A stretch of 34,765 nucleotides of DNA from Hondaea fermentalgiana (Eukaryota > Sar > Bigyra > Thraustochytrida > Thraustochytriidae). The DNA lies in the NCBI GenBank assembly GCA_014084085.1, contig NPFB01000099.1:191722-226486 (forward strand), written 5' to 3'. A program made the translations under genes and the position numbers. A model generated the notes under the pieces. It was given only the letters and a program-made list of their open reading frames with translations, made no database searches and was not told the DNA's origin. Of the stretch, positions 1 to 8,288 are shown piece after piece; position 1 is the stretch's first letter; each line of letters begins with the position of its first letter.

Positions 1-1518
1 CTCGCCGCGACTCGGAGTTGGTTGCCGCTTGCGGACCTGCCGCGGTCGCGCGCTCGAAGCAGGGCGGCGGCCGCTGCGCGCGGCGGCTGCTACAAGCCGC
101 AGGCGCGGCGCAGCCAGACTCGTAGCGCCGCGCCCGCGCCCGCGCGCACAGGCGCAAGCACGGCCCTGTTGGCGACGACAACCTGCGCTTTACTTATTCT
201 ACTACACTGCGAAGGAAGCCTGCACGGAGTGTATGGTATTCACTGTCAGTGTGGTGTCGAAATAAGTAATGTAATGCGCGCAGACTCGAAGAAGCGCAAT
301 GCGCAACGAGAAGCCAAGAAGCGGAGAAGCGGAGAAGCAGAAGCGCCCGCGCGGAGACGGGCGCCGCGGCGTGCAGCGTGCTCGCGCGCGACGGCGGTGC
401 CAGCCAGCTACGCCAAGTGCAGCCGCCCGCGCCGGCCGGCCGGCGCGTCCGCGAAGGGTGGCGGATGATGGCGTCGACGGCGGAGGTTGATGACGACGAC
501 GGGGACGAACCGAGGAGGACTGGCTGGCGGGTAGCTGGGACTTGGTGCGGTGATGGCTCATCATTTGCAGTGGCGGCGCGATGGATGGGTGGTAGATTCC
601 TACCGACACGGTGGGCGGCGGTGCGGACAGGCGACGGCGGTAATAACCGTGACTTTGGGGCCAGGGAGCGAGGGTGTATAGTATGCGTGGAGAGGAATCG
701 GAGGAGGCCAGGGTGATGGACACACAGCGAGGTGCGAAATGCAGGACGTCGTGGTGCTGGTGGTGCATGCGAGGGGGAGGGTGTGTGCGCGTGTGCGTGA
801 TGACGTCTCTACTTGCTTCATCGCCGTCTAAAAAGAAAGAGCGAGAGATTGATTTGGCACGACATGACATAGCTTGATGACGCGAGCTTGGCGCGGCCGG
901 AGGAAGAGAGACTTTTTCTGCTCGTGAGCGAGCGAGCAAGGTCGATTGCCGAAAAACTTCTTTTGGAAAAGGGCGATGTGACGATGCGTGTCAAGCGCCG
1001 TCGACGTCTGCATCCAAGGGCAAATTTTGCGTGCCCGACACGAAAGAAAAGAAAGGTTTCGACGGATGCCAATAATACCATGCTCGCTAGCGAGAGAGTG
1101 ACGGCGAGAATTGGTCGATCAGTTTCCAATCTTTCTTTTTGGATAATATTTTGGAAAAGAAGGACGATACGTGTCAAGCGCCGCCCGACACAAAAGAAAA
1201 GAAAGGTCTGGATGGATGCTAATAATACCATGCTCGCTAGCAAGAGAGCGACGACGAACATTGGTCGATCGATTTCCAATCTTTCTTTTTGAACGACAAT
1301 TCGGGAGAAAAGGACAATACGAGTCAAGCGCCGCTTGACGTCTACATCCAAAGGCAAATTTTGTCGGCCCGACACGAAAGAAAAGAAAGGTATCGACGTA
1401 TATTCAGACTGACGACAGGAAAGAAAAGGAAAGAAAGGAAAAGTCTGCTTAAATCATGCTCTGAGCAGAGACGTTACAATGGCGAGATGACGTAGCAATC
1501 AGAACAAGACGTCACTTC
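1..1518. other. Gene-poor left flank
   Basis: No reading frame here has convincing protein character. Frames on both strands are Arg/Pro/Ala-rich, overlap one another and match nothing I recognise. The first ~450 bases are very GC-rich and low in complexity. Bases 888-1400 hold a diverged tandem repeat (listed separately), followed by an AAAGG-rich purine tract near 1410-1445. The right end is the 3' flank of HIS7, whose stop lies at 1519-1521. Confidence 0.6.
888..1400. repeat. Diverged tandem repeat, three copies of ~150-183 bp
   Basis: Three copies can be aligned by eye at roughly 888-1070, 1071-1220 and 1221-1400. The block AATAATACCATGCTCGCTAG starts at 1071 and again at 1221, exactly 150 bp apart. 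TCAAGCGCCG recurs at 991, 1174 and 1324. The first and third copies carry ~33 extra bases (a GACGTCT-CATCCAA-GGCAAATTTTG block) that the middle copy lacks, which explains the 183 versus 150 spacing. Each copy ends in a GACAC(G/A)AAAGAAAAGAAAGGT purine block. The frames crossing it simply repeat and I do not call them genes. Confidence 0.85.
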
Positions 1519-3375
1519 TTACGACCTGCGCACGGGAAGGCCTGCATCATCCACGGCGGCCTTGACAGCGTCGATCTCAACCTCCTCGCGGTGAAAAATG
1601 CCAGCCGCAAGCGCAGCCTCCGCCTTGGTCTTGCTGAAGACCTCGACGAAGTGCTCCGGGGCACCGGCGCCACTCGAAGCAATGACAGGGATACCAACGG
1701 CGGAACGCACAGCGTCAACAAGGGCAATGTCAAATCCAGAGTTCTTGCCGTCCTTGTCAATGGAGTTGAGGAGAATCTCACCTGCGCCGAGCTTCTCCAC
1801 GCCCTGCACGAGCTGAATGGCATCAAGAGGCCGGCGCTTACGTCCACCCGCCACCGTGCATTGGAACCAGCAGCGCGAGGGACGCGACGCAGCGTCGGCC
1901 TCGTCCTGAGAGACCTCGGACTCCGCCGGCGGTTCCTCGCCCACCGAGGTACGGAGCCAGCGCGCGTATGCGGCACGGTCCGCCGCCGCGCGATCGTCGA
2001 CCACCTCAAAAACCTTGTAGCCCTTGGCCTCAGCCTCGGCGACCTCGTCGTCCGTCTCGAGGTAGATGCGTCGCGGGTCGACGGAAATCACCACAGCCTG
2101 GTTGCCGTAGACGGTCGAGATCTTTTCGATGGCGGTCGACCCGTCCGGCTTGCCGCCGAGCTCGTCGCGCAGACGAATGACCGCCTCCACGGCGTAGCTG
2201 CCCAGAGAGACCTTGTCGGCACCCGAGCGAAAGTACTTGGCCGCCACTTCCAGGGCAGTGCGGTCACCGTAGTCACGAATACCGCCGCCAATTGTCAGAG
2301 GCACAAAGACGTTCTGCGAGACGGCGCGCAGCATCTCGTGCATCGTCTCAGCCTCCATGGTGTCCTCGCGGAACTGGGTAATGTTCAAAAAGGTCACCTC
2401 ATCGGCACCATCCTCGTAGTAGCGTTTGGCGAGTTCGGCCGGCTTGCCAAAGTTGCGCACTGCGCCCTTTTCTGCCTTGGCTTCCTCCTTGGCGGCCTCG
2501 TCCTCCTTGACCTTCTTTTTCTCGCGCACATCATAACCATCGCCCTTGGTTACCACGAGGTCGCCGGCATCGTTCTTGCGCACGTCGAGGCAGGCGATAA
2601 TGCGACGGGAAAGGCCGACCTGAGCGACCTGGCCCTCGCCTGCGGCAAGAGCGTCAGGCGCCGCGAGCTCTGTCGGGTCCGACTTGCGGCTGAGAAAGCC
2701 CTTGAGAATTGCGAGGCCAAGGCCGCCCGACTTTTCCGGGTGAAACTGTGTAGCCATAACGTTGCCCTTTTGAACGGCCGACACAAAGTCGATTCCATAT
2801 TGTGTCGTGCACAGAACCCAGTCCTTGTTGGCTTCAGTAGCCAGCGCACAGTAGCTGTGAACGAAGTAGGCGCGCTTGTCAGCCATGCTGCCCTCAACGC
2901 TAGCGAAAAGTCGCGAGGGTTTCCTGCAGACGACGCCATTCCAGCCAATGTGCGGCACAGTGAGCTTGGTGTCGTCGGAGCCATCGCTCGAGAAGCCTTC
3001 CACAGCGTTAAAGTGGCGCACAATCCCGGGAATGGCGCCCAGGCCGGGCAAGCCAGGCTCCTCCTCGGACCCCTCGAAGAGGGTCTGCATGCCGAGGCAA
3101 ATGCCGAAGAACGGCCTGTCTGCGGCGATATACTCCTTCAGAGGTGCCTCAAAGCCCTTTTCCTGGAGCCTCCGCATGGCGTTACCAAAGCTGCCGACGC
3201 CGGGGAACACAAGGAGCTCGGCCTCGAGGATCTCCTCGGGCCGCACAATGGTCTTGACCTCATAGCCGCACTTGGTGATGGCGTTCTCCACGCTTCGCAC
3301 GTTGCCGGCGCCGTAGTCCAGAACGTGCACGACGCCCTGCGACGCCGCCGCCTCCGCGCTCGTCTCCGCCGCCAT
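1519..3375 (-). CDS. HIS7: Imidazole glycerol phosphate synthase, fused glutaminase-cyclase (HIS7/HisHF)
   Basis: Catalyses step 5 of histidine synthesis: PRFAR plus glutamine gives imidazole-glycerol phosphate, AICAR and glutamate. The 618-residue protein joins an N-terminal class I glutamine amidotransferase (about 14-232) to a HisF (beta-alpha)8 barrel (about 256-615), as in fungi and plants. Visible glutaminase residues are the oxyanion strand (GVGSFG), nucleophile Cys93 in GICLGMQ, and His212/Glu214 in QFHPEKSG. The cyclase shows IIACLDV with Asp264 and a second conserved Asp in SVDPRR. The frame stays open to 3423, but the first codon there is TTG; the ATG at 3375 has A at -3 and G at +4, so I chose it. 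An acidic/lysine-rich insert (near 283-303) splits the first barrel loops, as eukaryotic forms often do. A 634-codon antisense frame over this gene is a shadow. No intron is seen. Confidence 0.95.
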   Translation of the reverse strand: MAAETSAEAAASQGVVHVLDYGAGNVRSVENAITKCGYEVKTIVRPEEILEAELLVFPGVGSFGNAMRRLQEKGFEAPLKEYIAADRPFFGICLGMQTLFEGSEEEPGLPGLGAIPGIVRHFNAVEGFSSDGSDDTKLTVPHIGWNGVVCRKPSRLFASVEGSMADKRAYFVHSYCALATEANKDWVLCTTQYGIDFVSAVQKGNVMATQFHPEKSGGLGLAILKGFLSRKSDPTELAAPDALAAGEGQVAQVGLSRRIIACLDVRKNDAGDLVVTKGDGYDVREKKKVKEDEAAKEEAKAEKGAVRNFGKPAELAKRYYEDGADEVTFLNITQFREDTMEAETMHEMLRAVSQNVFVPLTIGGGIRDYGDRTALEVAAKYFRSGADKVSLGSYAVEAVIRLRDELGGKPDGSTAIEKISTVYGNQAVVISVDPRRIYLETDDEVAEAEAKGYKVFEVVDDRAAADRAAYARWLRTSVGEEPPAESEVSQDEADAASRPSRCWFQCTVAGGRKRRPLDAIQLVQGVEKLGAGEILLNSIDKDGKNSGFDIALVDAVRSAVGIPVIASSGAGAPEHFVEVFSKTKAEAALAAGIFHREEVEIDAVKAAVDDAGLPVRRS

Positions 3376-3897
3376 CGTCCTGCCCGCGCTGCCTGCGCTC
3401 CGTCTCCTGGCTCTGCTCCGCAAAGGCTCTTTGCTTGCTGGTTGCTCGGAGCCACGACTTGCACAAGCAGCAGCAAGCGCGACTGCTGCTGCTAACTACA
3501 AGGTAAGGAAGGGCAAGGGGGAACAGGGGGAGCGAGGCGCGGCGCGATTCCTGGAACACCACTATGCCCGCTGACGCGAGCCAGGCTCGGCGACGAGCTT
3601 GTTCGGGGAAGGAGCGGGAAAGAAGGCATGCGAGTAGTAAAGCTAAGACTTTTGGGTTTGCTTGTTGGGCCTAGGGAACGCCGAGGAGACAATGGGAAAA
3701 AAGGTGGACGAGACCTTGGATTGTCTGTTGTTGTGAAAAAGTGAAAAAGTAGTCGTGTCGTAGAAATCTTGCAGTCGCTTGCTTTCTGAGGGCCGGGGAA
3801 CGCCGGGGAGACAACGGAAAAAGAAAATGTGGATTAGGATTGTTTTGTGGAAAAATAGAACTCTTGAAGTGAATTGCACAGTGAACGTCTAATAATG
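3376..3897. other. Intergenic region: HIS7 upstream and PIG-L-type gene downstream
   Basis: About 520 bases between two minus-strand genes. It must hold the HIS7 promoter and the 3' end of the deacetylase transcript. No TATA box is evident for HIS7. The right part contains an imperfect direct duplication with a 122 bp period: GGGAACGCCGAGGAGACAA near 3674 and GGGGAACGCCGGGGAGACAA near 3795, each followed by an A-rich stretch and a GATTGT block. Confidence 0.5.
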
Positions 3898-4701
3898 TTA
3901 GTCCTCCTTCTTGAGCAGACAACGTTCGGGATAAACGGGGGCGAGGCGATTTGCAAAGGTATAGACGGAAAAGAGAACAAAGAGACGCCGATACCAGACG
4001 AATTGGGAAGCATGCGCGGACATGGCCGCGTAATTGAGACCGAGATTGGCATTGAAAAACTGCAGCGCAGACGCTGGCGCGCCCGCGTACCATTTCCAAG
4101 CGGTTGCCGGCCCGCCGTACTTTGCTGAAAGCCCGACGGACTCGAGCTCGTAAAAGGACGACCATGGGTCAGCGCGGCGGCGTGCTGCAAGCACGCGAAG
4201 GCCCTGCGAAACGGCGCGGTGATTGACATGACCAGAGACACCTTGGGCGTCAAAGGTCACAACAAGAACTTTTTTCATTCCAGTGCGCTTTTGCAAGGCG
4301 GAAAGCTCCTTGTCCGCTGTATCAGCAACAACGGCAGCAGGCCACGCTTGATCAGGGCCGTCTTGGAGGTCTGGATGATTGGCCACAATGACATTCTCTG
4401 CAGGCAGTCCCAATTGCTCACAGCAACAGACGCGAAGCTCCTCTTGGCGTTTGTCGCCAATCCCATCGTAGTTGCCGTTGGAGAGCGAGAGAACTGTGAC
4501 GTGCCGCGGGTCAAAGGCACGAATTGTGGGGAGAAAAAACATGCTCTCGTCGTCGGGATGCGCCGTCACCAACAAGAGTTCTTCGTTCCGAGAAGAATTG
4601 CGGATGGTCCGCAAACGCTTCAGAGCATTCATGAACACGAGTCCAGCCATCAAGAGACAGGCGACCAACAAAGACCCAGCAACGAGAAGCATGGGTGGCA
4701 T
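3898..4701 (-). CDS. PIGL: PIG-L family N-acetylglucosaminyl-phosphatidylinositol de-N-acetylase
   Basis: Predicted to remove the acetyl group from GlcNAc-PI, the second step of GPI-anchor synthesis, at the cytosolic face of the ER. The 267-residue protein has one N-terminal membrane segment (about 4-24), then the LmbE/PIG-L fold. The zinc-binding signature AHPDDE lies at 47-52, and the second metal/catalytic block GVSGHVNH at 154-161. A hydrophobic stretch near the C-terminus (VWYRRLFVLFSVYTF) resembles the membrane-associated tail of eukaryotic PIG-L. The length is close to human PIG-L. It starts at a clear ATG and has no intron. A TTTAAA element at about 4807-4813, read on the minus strand, lies ~105 bp upstream and could be a weak TATA-like box. 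Confidence 0.9.
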   Translation of the reverse strand: MPPMLLVAGSLLVACLLMAGLVFMNALKRLRTIRNSSRNEELLLVTAHPDDESMFFLPTIRAFDPRHVTVLSLSNGNYDGIGDKRQEELRVCCCEQLGLPAENVIVANHPDLQDGPDQAWPAAVVADTADKELSALQKRTGMKKVLVVTFDAQGVSGHVNHRAVSQGLRVLAARRRADPWSSFYELESVGLSAKYGGPATAWKWYAGAPASALQFFNANLGLNYAAMSAHASQFVWYRRLFVLFSVYTFANRLAPVYPERCLLKKED

Positions 4702-4953
4702 ATTTTTGACCAGGCGGAGGCGGAGCGCAACAAGTTGCGAGAAAGAAGAAAAGAGAGGAACAGATATTGGGGACGGAGAGCGTCGAGGTTGGGAATGGAA
4801 AGTCGATTTAAAAAGGCGTGTGAGAATGAGGCTTCTTTCTGCTTTTTATTATGCGTTTCTTTCCTTTCTCGGTTTTAGCGCGATGTGCGCCAAGCCTGTT
4901 CCGATGATTTCTGAAACTTCTCGGGGTGTGCTTTTTCGTGCTCTTCGAGCTTG

Positions 4954-4960
4954 TATAAAA
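4954..4960 (+). promoter_or_regulatory. TATA box candidate (TATAAAA)
   Basis: A good TATA match in plus orientation, 48 bp upstream of the ATG at 5008. It is the main reason to suspect a plus-strand transcription unit here. It could also be chance. Confidence 0.4.
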
Positions 4961-5007
4961 CGCCTGCTCAGTTTGATTGTCGCCGACAGAATTTCCATAA
5001 AAAGATA

Positions 5008-5503
5008 ATGTGCATCCATTGCATCCGTGCGTTTCAGGTGTCGCTCCGTCGGTCAGTCTTTCACCCTGTCGTCGTCCCTCTCACAAGCAGCCCGAACAGC
5101 AGCACGAGCAGCAAACAGCGTCGCCATCATCATGATCTGGCTTTCGCGTCCTTCTCTTCTTGTGCGCGTGCGCGCGCACGCGCGGGCACGCGCTCTCATC
5201 GCGCGCTGGACGCAAACGTACCGGTGAGGACCACGCACACGCCCACGGCCACGAGGGCGCCCTTGTTCGTCAGGTTACGAAAGGGCAGGAACATCCTCGT
5301 GAGCAGCGACGTCGCAGCTGCTCTTTGGTTTGCAGGTCTACACGGCGACTACTGAGAACCCGAAAAAGGGTTGCGGCCCGCGGTATCACATGGCCGACAG
5401 CGACTGCGACCTCTGCAATGAGGAGAAGGCTCTAGTACTTGAGCCAGTCCAGCTAGCCGGCAAGCACTGGCAGCAGAGCGCTCACGTGGGTGTCACGCTT
5501 TAG
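5008..5503 (+). CDS. Candidate small two-exon gene, function unknown
   Basis: Proposed model: exon 1 5008-5223, intron 5224-5335 (GTGAGG donor; pyrimidine-rich acceptor ending TTTGCAG), exon 2 5336-5503, giving 127 residues. Exon 2 reads convincingly as protein, with a CDLCNEEK segment, GCGPRYHM and GKHWQQ, and uses the codons favoured by neighbouring genes. Exon 1 is Arg/Ser/Ala-rich and less convincing, so the true first exon or donor may differ. A TATA box sits at 4954. I do not recognise the product. Its 3' end would overlap the end of the opposite-strand candidate 5453-5866. Confidence 0.3.
5160..5215. repeat. Alternating CG/CA tract
   Basis: A run of alternating purine-pyrimidine (GTGCGCGTGCGCGCGCACGC and following bases), with a palindromic core. 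Such tracts can adopt Z-form or cruciform DNA. It lies inside the uncertain first exon of the 5008-5503 candidate. Confidence 0.5.
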
Positions 5504-5866
5504 CTTGCGCGTAATGCCATCAGCAAACATAAAAGGCAAACCAAACTCAACTCGGATGGACGATGATGTTTTCTTCGGCTCAAGATACAACTCTTGCTCG
5601 AGACGGACGGACGCCTGGCGCCGAACGACGGGGTCGGGGAGACCACATTGGTTGTCTGTCTGCCTGTCTGTCATCAGCCTCGCACCGCGACTCGCACCGC
5701 GGATGTACGCGTACACCGCGGAAGCACGATTCGACTCGGGCCTTCGCGGCAGCGCTTGCGACTGCGCAAATCGTGTTTGCTGGCGATCCAGGCCAGAGGT
5801 GTAAAACCGGAATCTCCAAGCGACTAGGGCGCGCATAGGTGGTCCGGTCCGGCCGTGCCGCGCCAT
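5453..5866 (-). CDS. Candidate small gene, function unknown
   Basis: Open from an ATG at 5866 to a stop at 5453, 137 residues. The last ~60 residues look truly coding (RRQASVRLEQEL, IRVEFGLPFMFADG, TRKLKRDTH) with ordinary codon use. The N-terminal half includes a CTGT-type simple repeat (near 5654-5681) and is Arg-rich, so it may be untranslated or interrupted. A GTGAGC donor on the minus strand at about 5485 with a pyrimidine-rich TTGCAG acceptor near 5418 allows an alternative spliced C-terminus. It lies 69 bp from, and divergent to, the D2HGDH start. No family is recognised. Confidence 0.3.
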   Translation of the reverse strand: MARHGRTGPPMRALVAWRFRFYTSGLDRQQTRFAQSQALPRRPESNRASAVYAYIRGASRGARLMTDRQTDNQCGLPDPVVRRQASVRLEQELYLEPKKTSSSIRVEFGLPFMFADGITRKLKRDTHVSALLPVLAG

Positions 5867-5935
5867 TTCGAGCGAGCAAACAGGAAAAGGGGGTCAGCAC
5901 GGGCGGCGCGAGGAGCAGGGAGGAGGAGGAGGAGG

Positions 5936-7414
5936 ATGTGGAGCACTGCGGCGCGATGCAGCGCAGTGCGGACGGCACCGCGGCGCGGACTCGCGACGCT
6001 GACGTCGAGCGAGCTGGAAAAGGACTTCGCCGCCATGCTCCCGGAGGCGGCGCTCCAGCGAGACCCAAGCACCGTGGAGGGCCACCGCATGGACTGGCTT
6101 AAACAGTTCGAGGGCCCCGTGCTCGACAACGACCGCACGCCCAAGTTTGTGCTGAGACCTGGATCCACAGAGGAGGTCTCGGAGATCCTCAAGTACTGCC
6201 ACAAGCATGAGGTACCCGTTGTGCCTCAGGGTGGAAACACGGGCCTCGTGGGCGGAAGCGTGCCCAAACGCGGCGACGAGGTCGTTCTCAACCTTGCGCG
6301 CATGAACAAGGTTCTCGACTTTGACGATGTTGGCGGCGTCATCTCCTGCCAGGCCGGCTGCATCTTGGCCGACCTTGAGTCGTACGCATCAGCGCGAGGA
6401 TACCTGATGCCGCTCGACTTGGGCGCCTCGGGGAGCTGCCAGATTGGCGGCAACCTTGCCACCAATGCGGGTGGAATTCGCCTCGTACGTTACGGCTCGC
6501 TTCGATCCAACGTGCTTGGTCTCGAGGCAGTGCTGGCAGATGGCACGGTGCTCGACATGATGAACACGCTGCGCAAGGACAACACGGGCTATGACCTCAA
6601 GCAGCTCCTCGTAGGGTCCGAGGGAACCTTGGGCGTCATCACGGGCGCCGCGATTATTACGCCTCCCAAGCCCGTCGCTCGCCAGGTTGCGCTGCTCGCC
6701 CTCGACAGCTTTGACGAAGTTCTCTCGACGCTGCAAAAGGCGCGCTCCTGCCTCGGTGAGGTTCTCTCGGCCGCCGAGTTTTGGGATAGCCCGAGTCTGA
6801 ATATGCTTTTGGATACCATGCCGGAAGTCGTCTCGTCGCGGCCCATCGAAGGAGACCATCCTTTTTATCTTCTCATTGAGGCTGCTGGCAGCGACGCAGA
6901 GCACGACATGGCCAAGCTCGAGCGCTTCCTCGATGGTTTTGAGCATGGTGTGCTGGCCATGGATGAGTCCCAGGTCGCCTCGCTTTGGAGCATTCGCGAG
7001 AACCTTCCTGTCGCTCTGCAGCATCGAGGGGGTCGCACTTACAAGTATGATGTGTCGATTCCGAGCTCGCTCTTTGACGAGCTGACCAACCTTATTCGCA
7101 AACGCGTTGCCTCCGTCTCCGAGGACGCCTTTGTGATGCAGTATGGTCACATTGGCGATGGCAATGTGCACGTCAACGGCTGGAGCCCGGCCTTTGACCA
7201 AGACGTGCTCGACGCCCTCGAGGACGAACTGTACGCGTTTCTAACCAAACACCGCGGCAGCATTAGTGCTGAGCACGGCATTGGTGTGCTCAAGGCAAAA
7301 AAGATGCACATTAGCAACACGGAGAGCTCTCTGGCCCTCATGCGCAGTATCAAGAACCTGCTCGATCCCAAGAATATCTTGAACCCAGGCAAGGTTCTTC
7401 CAGAGCAGGCTTAA
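5936..7414 (+). CDS. D2HGDH: D-2-hydroxyglutarate dehydrogenase, mitochondrial (FAD-linked)
   Basis: Oxidises D-2-hydroxyglutarate to 2-oxoglutarate in mitochondria, passing electrons to ETF. The 492-residue protein begins with a typical presequence (MWSTAARCSAVRTAPRRGLATL). The FAD-binding PCMH domain (about 68-245) shows PQGGNTGLVGGSVP at 97-110 and the GGNLATNAGG loop at 171-180. The C-terminal FAD-oxidase domain shows the metal-binding GHIGDGNVHVN at 404-414 and AEHGIG at 445-450, and ends in NPGKVLP. The frame is open upstream to a GTG at 5855; the ATG at 5936 (A at -3) is chosen because the presequence starts there. It could instead be another member of the same oxidase family (D-lactate dehydrogenase), but the overall motif set fits D2HGDH best. 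No intron. Confidence 0.9.
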   Translation: MWSTAARCSAVRTAPRRGLATLTSSELEKDFAAMLPEAALQRDPSTVEGHRMDWLKQFEGPVLDNDRTPKFVLRPGSTEEVSEILKYCHKHEVPVVPQGGNTGLVGGSVPKRGDEVVLNLARMNKVLDFDDVGGVISCQAGCILADLESYASARGYLMPLDLGASGSCQIGGNLATNAGGIRLVRYGSLRSNVLGLEAVLADGTVLDMMNTLRKDNTGYDLKQLLVGSEGTLGVITGAAIITPPKPVARQVALLALDSFDEVLSTLQKARSCLGEVLSAAEFWDSPSLNMLLDTMPEVVSSRPIEGDHPFYLLIEAAGSDAEHDMAKLERFLDGFEHGVLAMDESQVASLWSIRENLPVALQHRGGRTYKYDVSIPSSLFDELTNLIRKRVASVSEDAFVMQYGHIGDGNVHVNGWSPAFDQDVLDALEDELYAFLTKHRGSISAEHGIGVLKAKKMHISNTESSLALMRSIKNLLDPKNILNPGKVLPEQA

Positions 7415-8288
7415 GAGGAGGGGGGGAGAGATAAGAAAGGAAATGCTAGCTTTTTTAAATTATAGGTCAACTAAGGTTCTTTTTCAGTCTCTTATGGACT
7501 TCCGCCCACTTTGACGCGACCTCACTTGTCGGTTGAAGTGAATTCGTCCTCTTTTTTTCTTTACTTTTTTTACTTTTTTTTTTTTCTGGCTGAGTAGAGA
7601 AGGCCTGAGGGGTCCGTTGAGAATGCCGCGGCGCCGCCCCGGGCCACGCCACCGCTGCCGCCCGGACGCCATCAATCAGGCTGCCGAAAGCGTCCGAGCC
7701 CTGTCCCTCACTCAGTCGGCCTGAGACGTGTTACTGTGCTAAGTTATCAACATGAGTCCAGTGCAGCGCAAAGCAAGACCATAGGGCACACACAGCGCAG
7801 TTTTTGCTCGCGAGTAGGAAACGACACTCTGACCCTCGGCGACTCCCGTCTGTCAGTGTCGTGTGTCCGCCGCAGCTTGCTCAATATGGTGCCAACTCAG
7901 CTTTAACTCGCCATGCAGAGCTTCCAAGAATCGCGCTGTGGTTCATGGTGGGTGAAGAAAAACGAACATTTTTGCTCTCCAAAGCTGAGCTGAAACGAGG
8001 CATACGAGCCTTGAATCGGAACGCTATGGTCACGTACAGAGATGCGGACTCAACGAATAAACTGTAGCTTGTGGTGAAAGAGCCTTGGCGTTGAACTCTA
8101 GACTCGCCGCGCCTGGTCGCGATGACGTCGCCTTGCCGAGCACTCTCATTTTGCCAGTAATTCGAGTGGCGGAGCGCAATTCCCAAGGTGGCAAGATAAT
8201 TCGGAGGCGAGTGGAGCGGCCTTGAAGGCCGCGCGCTCGCAGATACCATCCGAGCACCGGCGCGCAGGACCGTGAGCCGGGTTCGACA
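7415..8288. other. Intergenic region between D2HGDH and the channel gene
   Basis: About 870 bases holding the D2HGDH 3' flank and the channel promoter/5' UTR. A T-rich tract lies at about 7549-7586. Frames on either strand across it start at non-ATG codons, are short, and have no recognisable features. I see no RNA gene. GGGTTCGA near 8279 resembles a tRNA B-box, but no cloverleaf can be built around it. Confidence 0.5.

Noticed and set aside
818..1375. Minus-strand frame with repeated MVLLAS-TFLFF-type peptide
   Set aside because: It is the 150-bp tandem repeat read as protein; hydrophobic-looking repeats arise from the purine tract.
1591..3495. 634-codon plus-strand open frame antisense to HIS7
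   Set aside because: It mirrors HIS7 codon by codon, has no recognisable domain, and is explained by the strong third-position GC bias of the real gene.
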